A stretch of DNA of 64,000 nt from Chrysomallon squamiferum (GCA_012295275.1 CM022675.1:3442291-3506290); one strand, 5' to 3'. Shown: positions 14,456 through 39,578, numbered from the stretch's first letter. The notes: generated by a model not told the origin, from the letters alone. Translations and numbers: made by a program.

Positions 14456-14815
14456 AAAATTATTTAGACAATTTCTTCATTCTGCTTTGATACATTATAA
14501 CCAAATGTTTGTGGAATACAAAAATGTGTTCAGGGCGTCGATAAATAAAATATTTCTGTTTCCTTTCCCTTAATAATGAAATCACTAACTCTCCAGTGGA
14601 TGAAAGAACATCGGGGTCTATGCGAAACAGAGGGAACTAATATTACAATTCACTGTTGTTCAACAGCATTATGAAGAGTAGGGCATACATATTTTATCTC
14701 CTGTAAAGTTCTATCGTAAACATTCCTGGAGAAAATTCAAATTTCTATATATCTACACGTCATTAAACGTACAAACATGTAGGGCACTGACAAACATTTT
14801 AAAACAAAATTTTCA

Positions 14816-14859
<44 letters not shown>

Positions 14860-15122
14860 TTTTAAATTTTTCTTTAATTTTTTTTTAATATATTTTTCTG
14901 TGAATATGATTAGAGAGTTGCAAAGTTGTTAACTTAATATTTTATTTCATAATAACCTCCAGTAACAAATATAATTTTAATATTGGAGCCGTTTTCGGTT
15001 TAAAACGGTATTACAAACTAATTTTGTAGATCCTTATTCGGTAAACTCTGCAATGTAATTTTGTTTACCCGCACCATGACTTCCTGTGCATGCGCCTTTT
15101 AACTTCCTCTTAATAATCAAAC
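14456..15122. other. RPL23 upstream region and promoter
   Basis: No gene is seen in the first 600 nt; an ATT/ATTT array lies at about 14818-14865. Just upstream of the RPL23 start, 15065-15110 has an ACTTCCTG motif and TGCATGCGCC, resembling ETS and NRF-1 sites common in ribosomal protein promoters. The pyrimidine-rich CTTCCTCTT directly before the start codon could be a 5' TOP leader. These are motif resemblances only. Confidence 0.5.
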
Positions 15123-19119
<3,997 letters not shown>

Positions 19120-21388
19120 ACATGTATTATATGGGTAGCAATAAAGGGGTTGTAAAAGACTTTACTGAATTAAATCTTTTTTTTTGTGTGATGTTCTGTG
19201 TTCAAACTCGCTGCACAAAAACTTGTGTATAATGTTGAGTCTATTAGTCTTAGCATTTAGTTAAGAAATTTAAAAATAATGTTCCAGAATGCAAAAAAAG
19301 AAAGCCAACTATAAATTGGTCCTTTTTGTAAATTTGGTATACCGTCAGTGTTGCTGACAAAATAATTTAAAATCATTCTTCATATTTCCAAGTTATTTTA
19401 TTAAACCATCCAAATAAAGAAAACACTGGAATACTGCCGTTTTTCTATACGTTTTATCACTGCATACAGGTCTTACTGATTTTTCTTCTATCACTAGAAA
19501 AATGCAGCTTAAAATGGTGTGTGTGTGTTTTGCCTTCATACCTTAATATATTTTTCCTTTTAATTTTTGCAATTTAATTATTGAAGTTACTGAAATGATG
19601 AATCATCTTTTATTTTTTATTATTGCATATAAATATTCATAAACATTTATTTAAAAAAAATTAAATGATTTACTGTGAAAATGATTTTACCCCCTGGAAG
19701 TTTTAAAGCAGAATTTCCACAAAAACACCAGTGATTTCTGAATAACCTTGATGTAAAACTGCACATTTTCACTGATGACATTGTCAGAACTTACCAAAGC
19801 ATGAACAGAAACAAATAACTGATATATTCATTTATTAAAGAAGGGCAGATTTCAAATATATAAACATAGTAATAATTCTTTCAAAACTTGATATTCATTA
19901 CCAATATAACATTTACATAATTTGTTAAAAACACTGCATATTTCAGTAATAAATTAAATATATCAAAAATAAAAAAGTTACACACACATATTGTATTTGA
20001 CATGATTAGAAGGTAAAACATTCTGATTATCTGAAGGTAGGTTATTTGTGGATTTACCACCACTAAATTGTTAAGAAAATGTACCAAAGGTTATTTTAAA
20101 TATTTATTAATAATAAAACATTTTTATTCTAGGTGAAATTAACACAAATAAAATATATAGGTATGTGTGTATGTGTTGCAGTCAGTCTAAGTGTAATGTG
20201 GATGATATGTGGGAAGCTGCCTTCTGAGTGAAAAAATTACCTTTTTAAAAAATAATGTATTTTCGTTTCTTGCCACAAATTTGAGTGTGTTATAATAATT
20301 ACAGGTAACACTTTTGTCATTTTGTATAATAACTGGCAGTGAATTTCAGTTACTTTGCAAAACACTTGGTATTTTCAATATTAGTGGTCACAAGCACTTC
20401 ATGAAATCACTGATTTATTTAGTCATTAGGCATAATATTTCGCAATTAAAATAAAACCCAAAACATGATAAATCTAAAGTAATTCATTCATAAATTTATT
20501 TTTAAATAAGGTTATAATAATCAGAAAGATTTGATAAATGCATTTTTAATATTAATCTCCAATATAGATTAAAACTCACTTGAAGTTTGTGCAACCCATA
20601 AAAAATAATCTCTCATAAAAGGGGCACAGATCTTGTAACAATATATTTATTAAGAAAGAACAACTGCTAATCATCAAAAATATTCCACATATACACTGCA
20701 AACAGTTTATTAAATGTTAATATATAATGTAAATTTTATTTTTGTTAACTATTTTCAGTTAAAACGGCATAGTTAAAAATATTGCTGAAAAATAAATACA
20801 TTGGAAAATAAATTGTCCATATATATGAGATTTTGTTAGTTTGAAATGAGATTAATTCTATTCTGGGATGTAATTTAATTGTGTTTCAAATAATACAGAT
20901 AAAATTTTGTCTTTTAATTCTTAATAGTAACTTTACATGAAAGACTCTCACCTCAAAAATCCCAGTCCAGTTTGTGCGTTTAAAGTTTTGGATAATAATA
21001 ATAATAATAATAATAATCTTCCTTTTGTTCTTCTTATTATTATTATAAACATAATAATAGTAGTATCACTGCTAACAGAAAAAATTATAACAGTTATAAT
21101 AATTATTATTTAACATTAATAATAAGAAGAAGATTCACAATAATCACAGAAATAGTATTTTTCATAATAAAATTAATCAAAACTAATAATAAAAATATTT
21201 AAAACAGTAACAATGTAATTTGTTATACCATGATTAAAAAAAAGAAATGTCACAATAACTGGTACAACAGTAAAAATTAGTGTGATCAAAATAAATAACA
21301 TTTTGTTATAAATGTTAGTTTCCTGCCAAAATTTGTGTGATCAGAATAAATAACATTTTGTTACAAATGTTACAGTTTCCTGCCAAAA
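19120..21388. other. RPL23 3' flank and distal SELENOO 3' region
   Basis: The genes on either side are convergent. Apart from the RPL23 AATAAA near 19140, AT-rich simple sequence (AAT array at about 20994-21016) and the 55-nt tandem repeat listed next, I see nothing gene-like. The minus-strand polyadenylation site of SELENOO must lie here, but several TTTATT candidates cannot be ranked by eye. Confidence 0.6.
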
Positions 21389-21391
21389 CAA
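21281..21391. repeat. 55-nt tandem repeat (two copies) at the base of the SECIS
   Basis: Two adjacent copies begin TGTGATCA and share AATAAATAACATTTTGTTA and TTTCCTGCCAAAA. On the minus strand they lie immediately after the SECIS apical region, so the right-hand copy touches the 3' strand of the SECIS lower stem. Confidence 0.7.
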
Positions 21392-21453
21392 CAGCTATTA
21401 TCAGACAAAAGCAGCTCATTTTGAGTTTCACTTAAGTCATCATTCTGATGTTG
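21389..21453 (-). promoter_or_regulatory. SECIS element of SELENOO (probable type II)
   Basis: On the minus strand the 3' UTR forms the expected selenocysteine insertion structure. Lower stem CAACA (21453-21449) pairs with TGTTG (21393-21389). The quartet strands are ATGA (21443-21440) and TGAT (21403-21400). The main helix pairs GACTTAAG with CTTTTGTC, with two central T-T mismatches, extended by two wobble pairs. An AAA bulge then precedes a mini-stem CTC-loop-GAG. The element lies about 500 nt after the UGA, well beyond the minimum spacing. It recruits the Sec insertion machinery so that UGA is read as Sec. Pairing was checked by hand only. Confidence 0.8.
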
Positions 21454-21933
21454 AGTAAGCTTTGAGTTCAGATCTTGTCAGTTACATAAATAACATAAAA
21501 TAACACTTTTCTGAGTCATTCTGTGGAAAATTGGGTAACTAATAAAATTAAATTCAAAACCTACAAACACATCGAACCACTGTTTTGGCATCAACTGAAA
21601 ATACAGAAATATGAGACATACTGCAGTTCTTACGAAAACAAAAAAATGTGTTTAAACAATCTGATTTAGAAAGATAAAGATTATTTTAATCTCAGCTAAG
21701 AAGTTCATGATCAAATTAAAAGAGTTTTGATATGACAGGTATATTTTCATTTAAATTGTGTACAGACACACACACACACACAAAGACAGACACATTGAAA
21801 AATGTCCACAAGAAAAATGTTTCCAAGAAAATTCGTATTTACTGAAAAATTAATTTTTGCAGAACTAAGAAAAAAAAATTAAATTGTTATGTCGACAGAA
21901 GAATGAACTGCAGTAGATTTGTCTCACATCAGT

Positions 21934-29923
<7,990 letters not shown>

Positions 29924-31200
29924 AAATTTGTTTTTTTTGATTTTTGATAACCCATCCAAGTGTATTCATTTAATTTAAATTATTTATCTTCATCCTGAAA
30001 AGTAAATTCAGAGATTTAGTCGTGGATTTGTTTATGTATATTATTAGTGGTTAAGCAATTAAACTTTATCTAAGATTCAGTGGAATTTTATAAACTGTAT
30101 TTTTATTTTTATTTTTTATTTTTTTGTTACTGTAATTTTTTTGCACACACATTCATACAAGTTTGTAAAAAGAAATAATTACTTATCAACAAAAAGCTAA
30201 AGACCATAACTATGTAATATGTTGTAAAGGTTTTATCAAGTAAGTGAGTATGAGTTACTGTTTTAATATAAAATAATAATAATGACAAAATCATAAAATG
30301 TGAGGATTCGACGAGCACATTCAGGCGAATTTTTAAAAGCTTCTAACATTCGATAAATATTAAATAATATAAATACCAAAACATTAATATTTTTTTACTT
30401 ATCCAGTCACCTGTGATGACATGTCAAAGGTGACAAAGATAAAGAATTATAATTTAAATAAACCTTTGATTTCGCCGATCAAACCATAAAAACAACAAAC
30501 AGGAAGTGATATAGTAACATGTATTTTCCACAATCAACTTTGAGAGCATCGAATCGCAGAGTTAAGAAAGGACTTGATGAATTGTGAAATGATAGGGCAT
30601 TTGGTTATTCACATAAAAATATGGTTTAGAAAGAGTCCGCCCTGTTTATATAAGCTAACGGAAGGAACAATATTTAAGATTTTTAAGAATGTTAAGACAA
30701 AATACATAAACGCCAAAATATGAGACAATCGACTTATATATAATTTTTTGAATGCATTTATACGTATTAAAACAAATAAACAACTATATAATTGTTATTA
30801 TATTTAATATTATGGTGCTGTTTGTGTTGTTGTTGCCGCCGTTTTGTTTTCTATTACTGTTATTTTGATTTATTGTTTTCTTGTTGTGCAGGTAAACAAA
30901 GAATCTAAAATCATTTTACATATCTCAAAATATTTATTCATTCATTCATTCATTCATTCATTTTGTTCAGAACCTGTTTTTGGCGTTTTTATTGTACTGT
31001 ACAATATATAACTCAACATTCCAATTCGTGTTCAAACATCAAATAAAGATAACAAAAGATACAGATATACATAGAATCTTTATTTCATGATTATTTTATA
31101 TAATTACATTTAACTTCTTATTATTATGATTTATTTCCTGTTTTAGCTCAAACGCCTAAGGGGGTGAGGAAAATATTACTACTACTACTACTACTACTAC

Positions 31201-31231
<31 letters not shown>

Positions 31232-32036
31232 TTTAATAATAATTTTAATTATAATAACAATAACAATAAAACTAAATGATTTATTAATCCGATTCTATTG
31301 TTGTTGGGTTTTTTTTGGGGGGGGAGTGAGGGGGTGTTTTTGTCTACATAGCTGATTTTTATTTGATAATTAATGTAATTATTTAATTTATAATTATCTG
31401 TTTGTAATAATAACACACACATATTCACACCTCTTCTCACTGACATTTATTTACATATCTATTTCTGTGTATATGTGTATAGGTACATACACACGTACAT
31501 CTGTCTTATCTATCTGCGTATCTGTCTATATAATTGCATAAATATACACATATTTACCTATGGTAACACTAACAGCTGATAAATATTTTGCTGAGTAATT
31601 AACTGCGAATTACTAATTATTCACAATGATACATAAATCACTATACCTCAAAGTGCAAAAACGATCTACTCTCCCTGTGAGACGTATTTTACTAATTCCA
31701 GTTCCAACCAGTCATCTTGACATGTTTACTTATGTTTATGGTTATTGCAAAATGTACATATATATATATTTGTGTGCGTGTGTGTGCCTCTGTGTGTGTG
31801 TGTGTCTGTGTCTATGAGTGATCAAATGAACGAGTGTAAAACACAAAAATATATTTTTTTAAAGTTTGAGTAATCACATATACAAAATTTCCTCTCCATA
31901 TATGTTTAATCCTTAATCACTTGTATGTCGCCATGCAATTACGTGTTAAAAACGTGTTTAATGTGTCAATTATTACAACATTTCTTCTTCCTATGAAATC
32001 AAGAAATCACAAAAGAACAGAGAATTATTAACATAA
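29924..32036. other. SELENOO upstream region and receptor B 3' flank
   Basis: On the minus strand this is the 5' side of SELENOO and the 3' side of receptor B. The block 30464 to about 30680 matches the conserved upstream blocks of both SELENOO fragments, including the shared AGTCCGCCCTGTTTA. ACT/AAT arrays (about 31180-31246) and TG-rich sequence (about 31765-31815) are present. Unlike the two plus-strand units, I find no antisense receptor relic here. Confidence 0.6.
30464..30680 (-). promoter_or_regulatory. SELENOO: Candidate promoter / noncoding first exon of full SELENOO
   Basis: The minus strand carries GAGTCCGCCCTGTTTA, GCGATTCGATGCTCTCAAAG and CACTTCCTGTTTG, ending at a donor-like AAAG|GTTTAT at 30464. 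The same order occurs upstream of both SELENOO fragments. Assignment as promoter plus first exon is by conservation and position. Confidence 0.4.
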
Positions 32037-34278
32037 TCAACCTCTCACAGAATCAAGGTGGTTATAATCACCACTGGTGTAGTCAACATTACTCAAATCC
32101 ATGTCAGCGATGTTGTAGTCGTCTTCAGTCACAGCAGCGACGTGGTTGTACGTGTCATCATGATAAGATTTCGACTTTGGTGCTGTTGTATCGTAATCAC
32201 CTTCCATGATGTCTCCGATGTGGTTGTATGTTTTGTCATGAGTAGACATGGACTTTTGTTTTGATTCAGTTGTATCATAATCACCTTCAACGTTGCTCTC
32301 TGTGTGGTGGTAGTTGCTATTCTGATTGTCAACAATGGGGGTGTGGCCCAGATGTTTTGTTCTTCTTCATCTTTTTGTTTATTTGACTGTAGACATCAGA
32401 ACTTGATTTAACTTCATTGTTTTCATTTAGGACATTATAGTCATCATCGATGTTGTTGTTGTAGCTGTTGTTTATTTGAACATTTCCTGCATTCAGATCA
32501 GATGCCAGTTCGCAGTCACTGGAGTTTGGCTTGGTTGCCATGGTAACATCTGTTAGAGTTTCAAACTCGTAATGTGAATCAGTGTCTGGTTTGATCTCAT
32601 CGTAATCTGACAAGTTTTGTTGATTCACAGATCTGATTTGTCTAGTCATGCTGCTTTCTGGTTTAGTCTGGAAACAAAATTTATATGATCTGAAGTAAAA
32701 AATAATTTAAAAACAAACAAATGAACAAAGCCAAAAAAAATAATAATAATAATAAAAAAATAAAATAAATAGACACACAAGCAAACAAATAAACAAAGAA
32801 ATATATAATAAATGAACAAATAAATAAACAAACTGATAGACAAATAAATAAACAAATGAAAAAGTAATAAAAAAATACTAAAGAAATAACAACAAGTATA
32901 ACAAACAAACAAAAATGTATTTCATTGTAGAAATATTCACAGCTGAATTTAAAAAAGAAAAGAAAAAAGCTTGAAAAGTACAAAACAGAAAAGTTTGTAT
33001 TTACCTTTTCATCCAAACTGTCACAACAACAGCTCCAACCACGAGTATAATTAGAGTAATAGAAACACCCACAGCAACACCTACATAAATAAACAAATAA
33101 ACAAACAAACAAACAAATAAATCAATAAATAATATAAACTGTGACATGAATTATAATATAAATAATAATGTAAATAAATATTTATGCACGTTATTTTCTA
33201 AATATTGGTGTATTTTATTAAATTTTCTATTTGTTTAATTTCAAAAGTTATTTATTTGTGTCCTTATTAAATTACACTAACAATGGTTTGATTGCAAATA
33301 TCAATTAAGAATTTAAAGAAATATTAACTAAGTATTTACGTAGTACGGAAGTGAACGGAGTTGTCTCCCTTCCAGACTTTTCTGATGCAGACGACTTGTG
33401 ACTTGTTTTGTCTTCTCTTGAAGTTGGAACTAACAAATTTGAATGAGATAAAGTCATTTGTTTTAACAACGTACTAAGAAATATGACGTTGATATTCTTA
33501 ACAGAACATGATCTGAATATAATAATAATTTTAAAAAATGTCTAGTTTATCTGTTAGGTCATTGAAACATTTTAGGTCATCACTCGAATATGCCATTTTA
33601 TCATCAAAATATTATTACAGAATATAATTGCTTTAGAAATAATCAGGAAAAAATCAACAACAAACAAACCTATCTATCTGTATATCAATAATAATATCTA
33701 TACATATGTATGTATCCATCTATCTGTTTATGTGTATGTCTGTCAGTCCATCAATCAATTTTAATAAATTTCGTGAAATAGAAGTATCCAAAGATTAAAA
33801 ATACATTTGTATTAATACCTGGACTTGAAAGGTTAGATGTTCGAAAATTCGAATCTGTAATATATAAAATATGTAACTACATTCTTAGAAATAATTTTAT
33901 CAACAGCATTTAAATAAATGTCAACGTAAGTTTACTATCACACACTGTTAGACCTAACCTTCCTCAGTACACAGCGGCGTAATCCTTTTTTCATGCAGTG
34001 CTTCATAAATTATTTATCGACGTAAATGTGAATAACCGTCTGTCTGTACGAAAGAGGAACTAACAGAACCGTAGGTTCTCGAAGAAAAGTGTAGCTGAAT
34101 GCATTTGAAGATCATCATATACATCCACTTACTGTTAATTCAGCAGAAAATTATATAATATAATATAATGTTAAGTTTAATATCCAGTAGATGATGATAA
34201 AAATTAACAGGTTTGTTCAGATAAACAAAAGAGGATTAAAGACTCAGATTTTCAAAGAATCAGTAGTTCTAAAAAAAA

Positions 34279-34328
<50 letters not shown>

Positions 34329-37300
34329 CTATTAATAAAAATGGCGGAATTGTGGATACTGCAGTTACTGATTGAAAATGAAATTTTGCCATTTGATAAT
34401 TTTTCTAACAACACGCAGCCATTTTGTGTAATGTTTATATTCAGCGTTTCATCTTCTAAAATTGAAATGATATAATCAGAAGTCCCTTTTATCGACTGAT
34501 TAATAAATTAGTTTAAATCAATTTTTGTATTTGTCAGAATAATAATAATAATAATAATAATATAAATAAATAAATAAAAAAATAAATAAATATTGAAATA
34601 ATTAATTAATTAAAACAACAACAAAGAAACCACTCCCATCAAACGAGAAAAATAAAGTAGTAATAATAAGAAGAAGAAGATGAAGAAGAAGAAAAAGGTG
34701 GAACTGACAAACAAAATCTAATAAAAGTTGTCTTTTCGTTTTAACTTGAACAAAATAACTCACTGAAATGACTGTCAATCCAGCCTATTAGTTTATCACG
34801 TTTTAATCCAATCCAGTACTCTCTATTTTTACACAAAGTTTGTCTTATTGTTTCAGCGTTGTTTTTGTTTAGTTTTGCTAACACACAGCTTGAATTAGAT
34901 GAAAACCAGCTCTTAGTCATACGATGATTGTAACACGATCGATTAGAATACTGCCCTGGACCTGAGTTGAAAAGAAAAAGAAGAAATATGCTGTGTTAAA
35001 TGAAACAGTGCTAATCGAATATAAAAAGTATGTGTAAAATTATGTAAGTTTTAGGGGGGTTTATTACTAGTATTATTATATATATATATATATATATAAA
35101 TTTTTATATATTATTAAAAGGAAATTGAAAAAAACAAAATTTACTGAGCGCAGCTATTACGTCTAAAAATATTTTTGGATGAACTTTGTTTTGTCTTCTT
35201 GCATTACTAAGTAGAAGTTGAAACCTTTATTAATATTTCAGTAGACTTATCCGCTGCGTTTAGGAGCTACTGAGAAATATATTTTACCTACCACTGCACT
35301 GACTGTTTTCTAAAGTGAGGGGGGAGGGTTAAACTTTTAATTTTTAATAGTATACGTACTAAGAGGAATAGGATTATAGGTAGGTAAGTTCGATCATTTT
35401 TTCAATTCGATTTCAATTAATTTGCATATCAGTTGAATATGATGCTTGAATCGAATATTTCTTATTATTGATTATTTCATTCCGAAAGAACGCCAGATTT
35501 TTCATTTTTTATCACAATTTTCAAGCCTTTGTTTCCAGTTTTTATTCTTAAGTTACAGCTTTTCGCTGTTCCTTAATACTGATACACTTTGTTTTTGTCC
35601 AGTTTTAAGTTAAAAGAAAAATTGGGAATAGAAAACAAATAAAACAACACCCACAGAACCCCCCAAAAAGCACACAAAAACAGACAAACAAAATAAATAA
35701 CTGAAATTATACCATCCCCTACTCAGCATTAGAAAACAGGTTTAACATGATATTTGACATGACTGACTTATATCTGTACTTATTTGTAAGATAAACACAC
35801 ACACCTGTATGTATGTGTATATATATATAAACAGTTATATATAAGCGAGAGTATGAGCGTTCGTGGATGTTTGTGTATAGTTACAATAGGCAATGACCAT
35901 AAATTGATCCCAATTGTTACCTATTGTTATATAAAACTAAGCACTCAAGGATAGCAAACAATGAAACAAAATGAGAGACGGAATCATCATATTCTATTGC
36001 AGTCTTATGTCCTGACAAGAGGAGCATTTGCTGTTGACGTATTTCAAAGTCACTATGTCAACCTTCCACCAGATTTTAATTGTAAAATTGTAGATTCAAC
36101 AAAGGCCTCTTGTTGTCTCTTAATCATGTCTATGAATTTGAAAATGTTGGGATGACTGCTGCCCAGCGTCTTCAGTTTTCAGTGCCACCCCTCAACGTGA
36201 TTCGTTGTACTGGCACATTTGTTTCGAAATGGTTCCAGACTTTTCTGAGGGAGATTCAATCCAGTGTTTGATGACATACTTCGCAAATCTTAAATCTTGT
36301 GGATTCTCTAGATCGGCTTGGATTCTGAGTAGTTAACTTTAACTTTAATGACACTGACTACAGCGACTGAATAGTTCAGCCATATCACTTAATTCCTTAC
36401 TAATCCCTACAGACTGCGGGCACAAACTGAGGTTAAACCAGTTAAATAATATAAAAAAGTTAAAAACATGTTATATATTGTTTTTAATTAATCAGGTCAG
36501 TTTATTAAGAAGATTCATATACTGTAAGTGAAAATATTCAAAACGTAAACAGTGTTTAAACTATTCAAATATGAACGCTTTGAAACTGGCTTGCAATGTG
36601 TAAAATAGTTTGTATGTCTAAACTGCTTATTAAAATGATTAACTCACAGTTACAAATAAATCCTTTTTTTATCTCACAGTTCTCTTCTGATTTGACAGTT
36701 AAACTGCGTACATCTTGTTTAACAAATCCACACATACCGTGAATATCCAAATGAACAGTTATATCTGTAAAAGAAATCAAAATATCAAACAAAAAAAAAC
36801 AACAAAAATAAACAATTAATTATATACATAATAGTAACAGTGGAATCTCACTAATGATAGAAATAGTTATATTACAATTACTGTAGTAGTAGTAGTAGTA
36901 GTAGTAATAATAGTAGTAGTAGTAGTAGTAGTGGTAGTGGTAGTAACAGTTTTAGTGGTGATATTAGTAGTATGAAGTGCCTGTAAAAGCTGTAGAATAT
37001 AATTATAACTGATATTAACAAAAAACATTGAGGCACAGAGAAAGATGTTACTAATCCTAGGATAATCCTTCTTATAGTTTTATTAAATATTCTTAGAGTT
37101 AAATTTAGCAAGAATTTTTGAATTTTACAAAAATACACTTCTTTCTTTCTTTTTTTTTTCGCGTTTTCAAAGATAAAAAATAAAAAAATAAATTGTTTTT
37201 TTTAATATAGATTTTATGAAAGTATTTTCGTTAAAGTAAACAAATGAATATAAAAACTAATTATAGCCGTTACGTTCAGATAAATATTGTTTTGTTACCT

Positions 37301-38341
37301 GTTTGATCGTTATTAAAAATCTCAGATTCTGTAGCATCAGTACCTACAACAATAGCAATAAAAATAGCAAATAACATTAACAATAATAATAACAATAAAA
37401 AATAATGATAGTAATAATAACAGGAACAGGAAAAACAAATAATAATAGTAGTAATAATAGTACTAGTAATGATAATTATAATCGTAATAATGACAATAAC
37501 AATAATGGTAATGATGATAATAATAACAGTGCTAATAATTGTAGCTTATTTCGTTACCACCATCATCACTGATGGCTAATTTATAAAGTAAATGTGGATA
37601 CTTTATATATAAATGAGCAAAGTTTACAGATGTAATAAAATGTTACCTATTTTATAAATACTCATTGTGTTTTCAGTCCCGCAGTTTTCTTTGAAGTTTC
37701 CCAAACAACCAGTTTTATTTTCTCTATTAACAAATTCCAATGGAAGCTTAAGCCAGTCTATCAAGTTAAAACAGTAACACTTCTCTCTCTGCAATTCAAA
37801 CATTTAAAATAATAAATAAATGTCAGTGTATAAATGTATGTGTACATCTATGCATGTACATGCAGCTGTGTTTATGCATGCCTTTTTGCATGCATGTGTA
37901 CGTGTGTGTGTGCATTTTTCTGTGTCTTTGCTTATGTATTATTTACTTAATCGTGTTACTAACCTGTAATCCCACATATCTTACACTTGAAGTGGTTTGG
38001 TGTTGCTGACATTCGTAGTAACATCGACTTGCCTGGTTGTCGTATTTGATTTGATAAAACTGTAAATTTTCTAGTTGTTCATTCACTTCTCCAACATAAT
38101 GAAATAGTGGTGTGTTATCCGCTGTAAAACAAAATTAATTTGTTTAATATAATCAGTCATTTTATTATAAAATGAAGTCTGACTCGCACACACATATAGA
38201 GAGATACGCACTCGAACACACATAGACACACATATTATTAGCTTGACGTTCAATAACTATACTAATAACAAAGAAAACAACAGCATGTACTACTGCAACA
38301 ATATTAATAATAATAATAATAACAATAACAACAGCAACATC

Positions 38342-38372
<31 letters not shown>

Positions 38373-39373
38373 CCGCAGTTTTTATTTAATAAAAGCAATG
38401 AAAAAATAATTAAAAAAGGAAGAGAGAAAAACAACACAACAGCCGCACAAAAAAAGACAAAACAACAACAAAGAAAAACAAATATATATATTTAATTGTC
38501 GTTATTTTTATTTTTATCTTAATAAGCTGTGTCAATCAGATATTGCTGTTGTGATCTACTTTACATCACGTGACAAAAGAAATGCTATCTTTAAAGAAGG
38601 GAGAAAAAATACTGAAGCTCCTGTTTAGTAAAATCTCTTGTTTAATTTTCTTATTGTGTATATAACGATAGAAAATGCATTGTATTAAACAATATTAACA
38701 GATACATATATATGGATATTTTTATCATAAATGTACCAATATACTTGCTCATATTAAACAGTAATATAAATTTAATACAGACGAATATTTACAGTCGCCA
38801 TAACTTTTGATCTATGTATTCCTTTACATTTTGTTATCGTAACTGCTCATTTAAACAACTTAATAATTGATATCACCTGTCCACATCCATGAACTGTACT
38901 GAACTTTAGCTCCAATCCAGTAAGATCCAGCTGTGACATCACTCAGTGATGTAATATCTGACGTACTGTACAGTTGTTCTCCATGTTGATGACATGTATA
39001 AAACGCTGTATCCCATGTGACATTATTTAATATATGCATAGTAGCTGTAATGAAACGGAATATATTTACTTTTAAAACAAACTATAAAATTAAAATCTCT
39101 CTCTCTTTGACACAAGTGCTTTTCACGGTCAGATATCTAAATATAAATTATATTAATATTAATAATGAATAACTGAAAGACGTTCGTAAATTATTAAAAT
39201 TATTATACTTTTTAAAAGATTATTTTCCATCTGAAAATTATAAACATTGGAAAATAAAAACTAACTTCTTTCACGTGTAATTAAAATATTTTACCTGACA
39301 CAGAAAACAGCTGACATAAAATCCCGCCGAAAATTGTAAGAAGCAGACGACTTGTACTCCATAGTTCAGCCAT
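32037..39373 (-). CDS. Receptor B: lectin/WSC tyrosine-tailed receptor, complete exon set, frameshifted tail
   Basis: Exons: 39373-39295 (signal peptide, MAELWSTSRLLLTIF), 39044-38877 (CTLD1 N half), 38121-37964 and 37788-37647 (WSC domain: RCYYECQQH, KCYCFN, CLGNFKENCGTEN), 37343-37299 (45-nt exon absent from D and E), 36764-36648 (CTLD1 C half), 34961-34764 and 34455-34330 (CTLD2), 33854-33819 and 33429-33340 (stalk), 33080-33005 (membrane helix), 32689-32037 (tail). Relative to A and D the tail exon has four extra C at 32341-32337; translation stops at 32329, giving about 530 residues and losing roughly the last 95 tail residues. The last CTLD2 Cys (AICxN in paralogues) is Phe, and tail SSDYEL reads SSDCEL. 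Upstream exons are otherwise open, so it is a truncated receptor or a recent pseudogene; a base-calling error in the G/C run is possible. Confidence 0.75.
34270..34323. repeat. AAT microsatellite beside receptor B CTLD2 exon
   Basis: An uninterrupted AAT/TAA array lies a few bases beyond the donor of the exon ending at 34330. Similar arrays in receptor B introns occur at about 34538-34575 and 38285-38370. Confidence 0.8.
35990..36340 (-). mobile_element. MULE (Mutator-like) transposase remnant in a receptor B intron
   Basis: The minus strand between the CTLD1 and CTLD2 exons reads, with one frameshift, WNHFETNVPVQ, then TNHVEGWH, and after a stop KLKTLGSSHPNIFKFIDMI and KRQQEAFVEST. The order of WNHF, TNxVEGWH, a SHPNI-like block and a run with a KxQ motif is characteristic of the C-terminal part of Mutator-like transposases. 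Stops and the frameshift show it is dead. No terminal inverted repeats were found. Confidence 0.6.
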
Positions 39374-39578
39374 GACACCCTGTTAACTGTACAAGGAAGT
39401 GCAAAATTGATCGGTTTTTACAGCCGTTTTTCATTAATAATAATAATAATAATAATAACAACAACAACAATAATAATAATAATAATAATCTTTTTTTTAA
39501 TTTGGTTAAAAGATGACAACTTCAAAAACTAATACCACGAAAATATTTATACGTAGATGATTAATAATAAAATATTTT

